DNA from: an uncultured Planctomycetales bacterium
Lineage (GTDB): Bacteria; Planctomycetota; Planctomycetia; Isosphaerales; Isosphaeraceae
NCBI GenBank assembly: GCA_937997355.1
Contig: CALKTZ010000293.1
Coordinates: 1-7,007 of the forward strand
Direction: 5' to 3'
Length of the DNA stretch: 7,007 nucleotides
Under the pieces are notes generated by a model that ran no database searches, was not told the origin of the DNA, and saw nothing but the letters and a program-made list of their open reading frames with translations. Made by a program: the position numbers and the translations under genes. Below, piece after piece: positions 4,921 through 7,007 of the stretch; position 1 is the first letter of the stretch, and every line of letters begins with the position of its first letter.

Positions 4921-6059
4921 CGATCGTCCTCGCCCAGTTCGTTTGCCACCACATGTTCGGCCAGGCCGAACGACAGGGTCATGCCGGCGCCGCCGAGGCC
5001 CGTCACGGCGGTCACACCATCGGCCGGCTTCACCACCAGATACGGCCTCTCCGGATGTTTGCAGTAGATCCCATGCCATCGCGAGGCGATCGCGAGGCCG
5101 GGGATCGCCAGGAACGTCTCCAGATAATCGAGGATTCGGCCGTCGATCTCGGCCTTGTCGAACGGCTCGATCCGGTCGCCATACTCGTGCGAGTCTCCCA
5201 GCGTCACCTCGCCGGTCCCGTGCTGAGAGGCCATCACGTGGATGCCGAACCCGTCGAACCAGGGGGCTTCGCGCGTGACCCGCTCGCGCACGGCCGCCAG
5301 GCTCGGGCAAACCTCGAACGACTTGTAATGCCGGAGCGTGAGCCCGGCGGCGAGCATGGGGCCGAGCCGGAACGAATCGCCGAACGCCTGCGACCGCATC
5401 ATCTGGAGCTTGCAGCGGACCAGGCCCAGGCCGCCGAGCGCCTCCGGGTAGAGGGTCGCCAGGTCGTCCCCCGAGCAGACCCAGAGCCGAGAGGCATCGC
5501 AGGAAGATTCCCCGGCCCGCACGGTTTCCCCGTCGTAATCCGTCACCGCCCGGCCGAACGCGAAGGTTACGCCGAATCGCCGGGCCAGCCAGCCCGGCAG
5601 CCTGGCGATGGCCTCCCGGGGATCGACGCACACCTCGCCCTCGCTCCACATCGCCCCTTGCAGGCCGTCTTGACGCACGGCCGGTGCGCGGCCCGCCACG
5701 TCCCGAGGGTTGATCCACTCCACCGACCGCCCCGCCTGCCGGGCCTGCTCGATGAACTCGCGGAGGACCCTGGCCTCATCGTCGTGATAGGCCAGGTGGA
5801 GCGAGCCGACCGGGTCGTGCCAGATGCCCGATTCGCCCAGAACGTCGAGCCAGATGTCCCGGCTCCGCTCGGCCATCGCGCGCATCGGCCCTTCGGGCTG
5901 GCCGATCGGCCAGATCATCCCGAAGTTGCGGATCGAGGCCCCGCACGCGGCCGGGCTCCGCTCGAAGACGATCACCTTCCGGCCTCGCCTCGCCAGGTGA
6001 TGGGCATGCGCCAGGCCGATGATCCCCGCCCCGACCACTGCGTCGTCATATCTGGGCAT
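4917..6059 (-). CDS. DAO-type FAD-dependent oxidoreductase, probable aminophosphonate oxidase (TIGR03364 type)
   Basis: Encodes a 380-aa flavoenzyme of the D-amino-acid/glycine oxidase-like family. Its N-terminus has the dinucleotide-binding fold: VVGAGIIGLAHAHHLARRG (8-26) with the GxGxxG glycines 10, 12 and 15, and Glu33 at the end of strand two for the ribose. ASIRNFGMIWPIGQPEGPM (41-59) resembles the flavin-contact segment of this clade, and GLGGAGMTLSFGLAEHV (354-370) is the C-terminal FAD contact. The length is normal for the family. Members next to PhnX-like hydrolases are thought, and some shown, to oxidise 2-aminoethylphosphonate or its N-methyl form to phosphonoacetaldehyde, using O2 and releasing amine and peroxide; the exact substrate here is inferred. 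The stop overlaps the hydrolase start. GAGGAG (6073-6078) lies 13 bases before the ATG, rather far, so translation may lean on the upstream gene 29 bases away. Confidence 0.88.
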   Translation of the reverse strand: MPRYDDAVVGAGIIGLAHAHHLARRGRKVIVFERSPAACGASIRNFGMIWPIGQPEGPMRAMAERSRDIWLDVLGESGIWHDPVGSLHLAYHDDEARVLREFIEQARQAGRSVEWINPRDVAGRAPAVRQDGLQGAMWSEGEVCVDPREAIARLPGWLARRFGVTFAFGRAVTDYDGETVRAGESSCDASRLWVCSGDDLATLYPEALGGLGLVRCKLQMMRSQAFGDSFRLGPMLAAGLTLRHYKSFEVCPSLAAVRERVTREAPWFDGFGIHVMASQHGTGEVTLGDSHEYGDRIEPFDKAEIDGRILDYLETFLAIPGLAIASRWHGIYCKHPERPYLVVKPADGVTAVTGLGGAGMTLSFGLAEHVVANELGEDDR

Positions 6060-6088
6060 ATTGAATTCCGAACTCCTCGTTTCTCGGC

Positions 6089-7007
6089 TCAACGGCCCGT
6101 CACCTTGGCCGCCGGTTCCATCTTGAGCGAGCGGCGGACCAGGCCGGGGAGATGCTTGAGCGGCAGCGTCCCATGTGCCAAAACCGCCTCGTGATAATCG
6201 GCGAGATTGAACTGATCCCCCAGCTCGCGCTGGATGGCCTGCCGCAGCCGGTAGAACGCGGTGCGACCCACGAAGTAGGTCGAGAGCTGGCAGGAGGACT
6301 GCTTCGACCGGATGATCTTGCCGACCGCCTCCCCTTCCGTTTGAAACGCGCGGTTCATGAGGAGGTCCTTCGCCTCGGCGTCGGTCATCGATCCCGCCTG
6401 CATCTTGTGGTCGAGGATCGCGTTGACCACCGCACGCAGGTAGAACTTGAGCTGCTGGAGCCGGAGCGCCAGGCTGCCGTCGCCGAAGCCCTGGTCGAGC
6501 ATCATCTGCTCGGTGTACACGGCCCACCCCTCGGCGAAGGTCCCCGAAGAGAGGATCTTCCGGATCAACGAGGGGGAGCGGTTGCTGTATTCGAGCTGGA
6601 CGTAATGCCCCGGATAGGCTTCGTGGATCGTGAGGATCTTGAGCATCTGCCGGTTGTATTCGCGCAGGAAACTGTCGACCCGCGCGGCCGACCAGTCGCT
6701 CGGCGGCGGGCTCACGGCGAACTCGCTCGATCCTCGCACGTCGAGCGGCGGCGCCGGGTTGAGGTAGGCCACGGCGTTCCCGCGCATGAACTCGGGCATC
6801 TCGATGATCCGGCACTGGTCGGGCTCGGGGAGCCGGAGGATCTTCCGCTCGTTGATGAACGTCTTGATGTCGGCGACCGTCCCCCGCACGTCGCCGATCA
6901 AGCCCTGGGGCGTGCTGTGATCGGAGGCGACGGCGTCGAGCACCTGGCGGATCAGGGCGTGCCGCCCTTCGGCGTCATCGGGGGGGAGCGGCTTGCCGGA
7001 GAACGTC
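6089..7007 (-). CDS. DUF885 family protein, metallopeptidase-like, N-terminus missing
   Basis: The C-terminal 305 residues or so of a DUF885 (COG4805) protein; the frame is open without a stop to the right edge, so the start lies outside the window. A GTG at 6943 is internal and not a credible start, since family members are usually 550-600 aa. Diagnostic motifs are present: ILTIHEAYPGHYVQLEY (HExxPGH, reminiscent of zinc-peptidase helices), GTFAEGWAVYTEQMM (a Glu-containing motif that could give a further metal ligand) and HGTLPLKHL near the end. The family is predicted to be metal-dependent peptidase-like, and many members are exported lipoproteins; the signal region is not visible here. 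It ends 29 bases before the oxidoreductase start, so it is probably the upstream gene of the same transcript. Its link to phosphonate use is unclear and may be mere adjacency. Confidence 0.88.
   Translation of the reverse strand, partial: TFSGKPLPPDDAEGRHALIRQVLDAVASDHSTPQGLIGDVRGTVADIKTFINERKILRLPEPDQCRIIEMPEFMRGNAVAYLNPAPPLDVRGSSEFAVSPPPSDWSAARVDSFLREYNRQMLKILTIHEAYPGHYVQLEYSNRSPSLIRKILSSGTFAEGWAVYTEQMMLDQGFGDGSLALRLQQLKFYLRAVVNAILDHKMQAGSMTDAEAKDLLMNRAFQTEGEAVGKIIRSKQSSCQLSTYFVGRTAFYRLRQAIQRELGDQFNLADYHEAVLAHGTLPLKHLPGLVRRSLKMEPAAKVTGR

Noticed and set aside
3106..5067. A 653-codon plus-strand open frame spanning the channel gene and the hydrolase region
   Set aside because: It is in another frame of the channel gene and antisense to the hydrolase, rich in Arg, Pro and Gly with no domain, typical of GC-rich shadow frames. 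The channel and PhnX-like motifs prove the other frames.
4953..6194. A 413-codon plus-strand open frame opposite the oxidoreductase
   Set aside because: The opposite strand carries the FAD-binding motifs; this frame is low-complexity with no domain.

Overview
The window looks like chromosomal DNA of a GC-rich planctomycete, probably of the Isosphaeraceae/Gemmataceae type. This is inferred from strong third-position GC bias, tandem stand-alone FHA genes whose products begin M-[SA]-x-R-L-V-P, an exported Gly/Tyr-rich and coiled-coil-like protein, and the gene mix. No rRNA, tRNA, CRISPR array, insertion sequence or phage gene was seen.

Layout. Positions 1-406 are AT-richer and mostly non-coding, with a possible gene tail at the left edge (2-139), a weak hairpin and a perfect TATAAT. 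Two overlapping plus-strand genes follow (407-1111 and 1084-1530), each encoding one FHA phosphothreonine-binding domain plus a disordered tail; they are paralogues. After a 269-bp gap comes an exported protein gene (1800-2938). Its signal peptide and body lie in different frames, joined at a pair of G7 runs. A strong hairpin (2983-3028) and a smaller hairpin with a T5 tail (3044-3069) separate it from a pentameric ligand-gated ion channel gene of the GLIC/ELIC type (3152-4159).

The right half is a convergent minus-strand cluster, read right to left: a DUF885 protein (6089 to the window edge, N-terminus missing), a DAO-type FAD-dependent oxidoreductase (4917-6059) and a PhnX-like HAD hydrolase (4201-4920). 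The last two overlap by ATGA. By family knowledge, this pair can take an aminophosphonate to phosphonoacetaldehyde by oxidative deamination and then cleave its C-P bond, releasing phosphate and acetaldehyde without the PhnW transaminase. The substrate here is inferred. The DUF885 gene is close enough (29 nt) to share the transcript but has no obvious role in the pathway.

Most worth a second look: the G-tract frameshift in the exported protein, the two-gene aminophosphonate module without PhnW in view, and the ion channel with an atypical M2 entrance. No wholly new system can be proven from this sequence alone.
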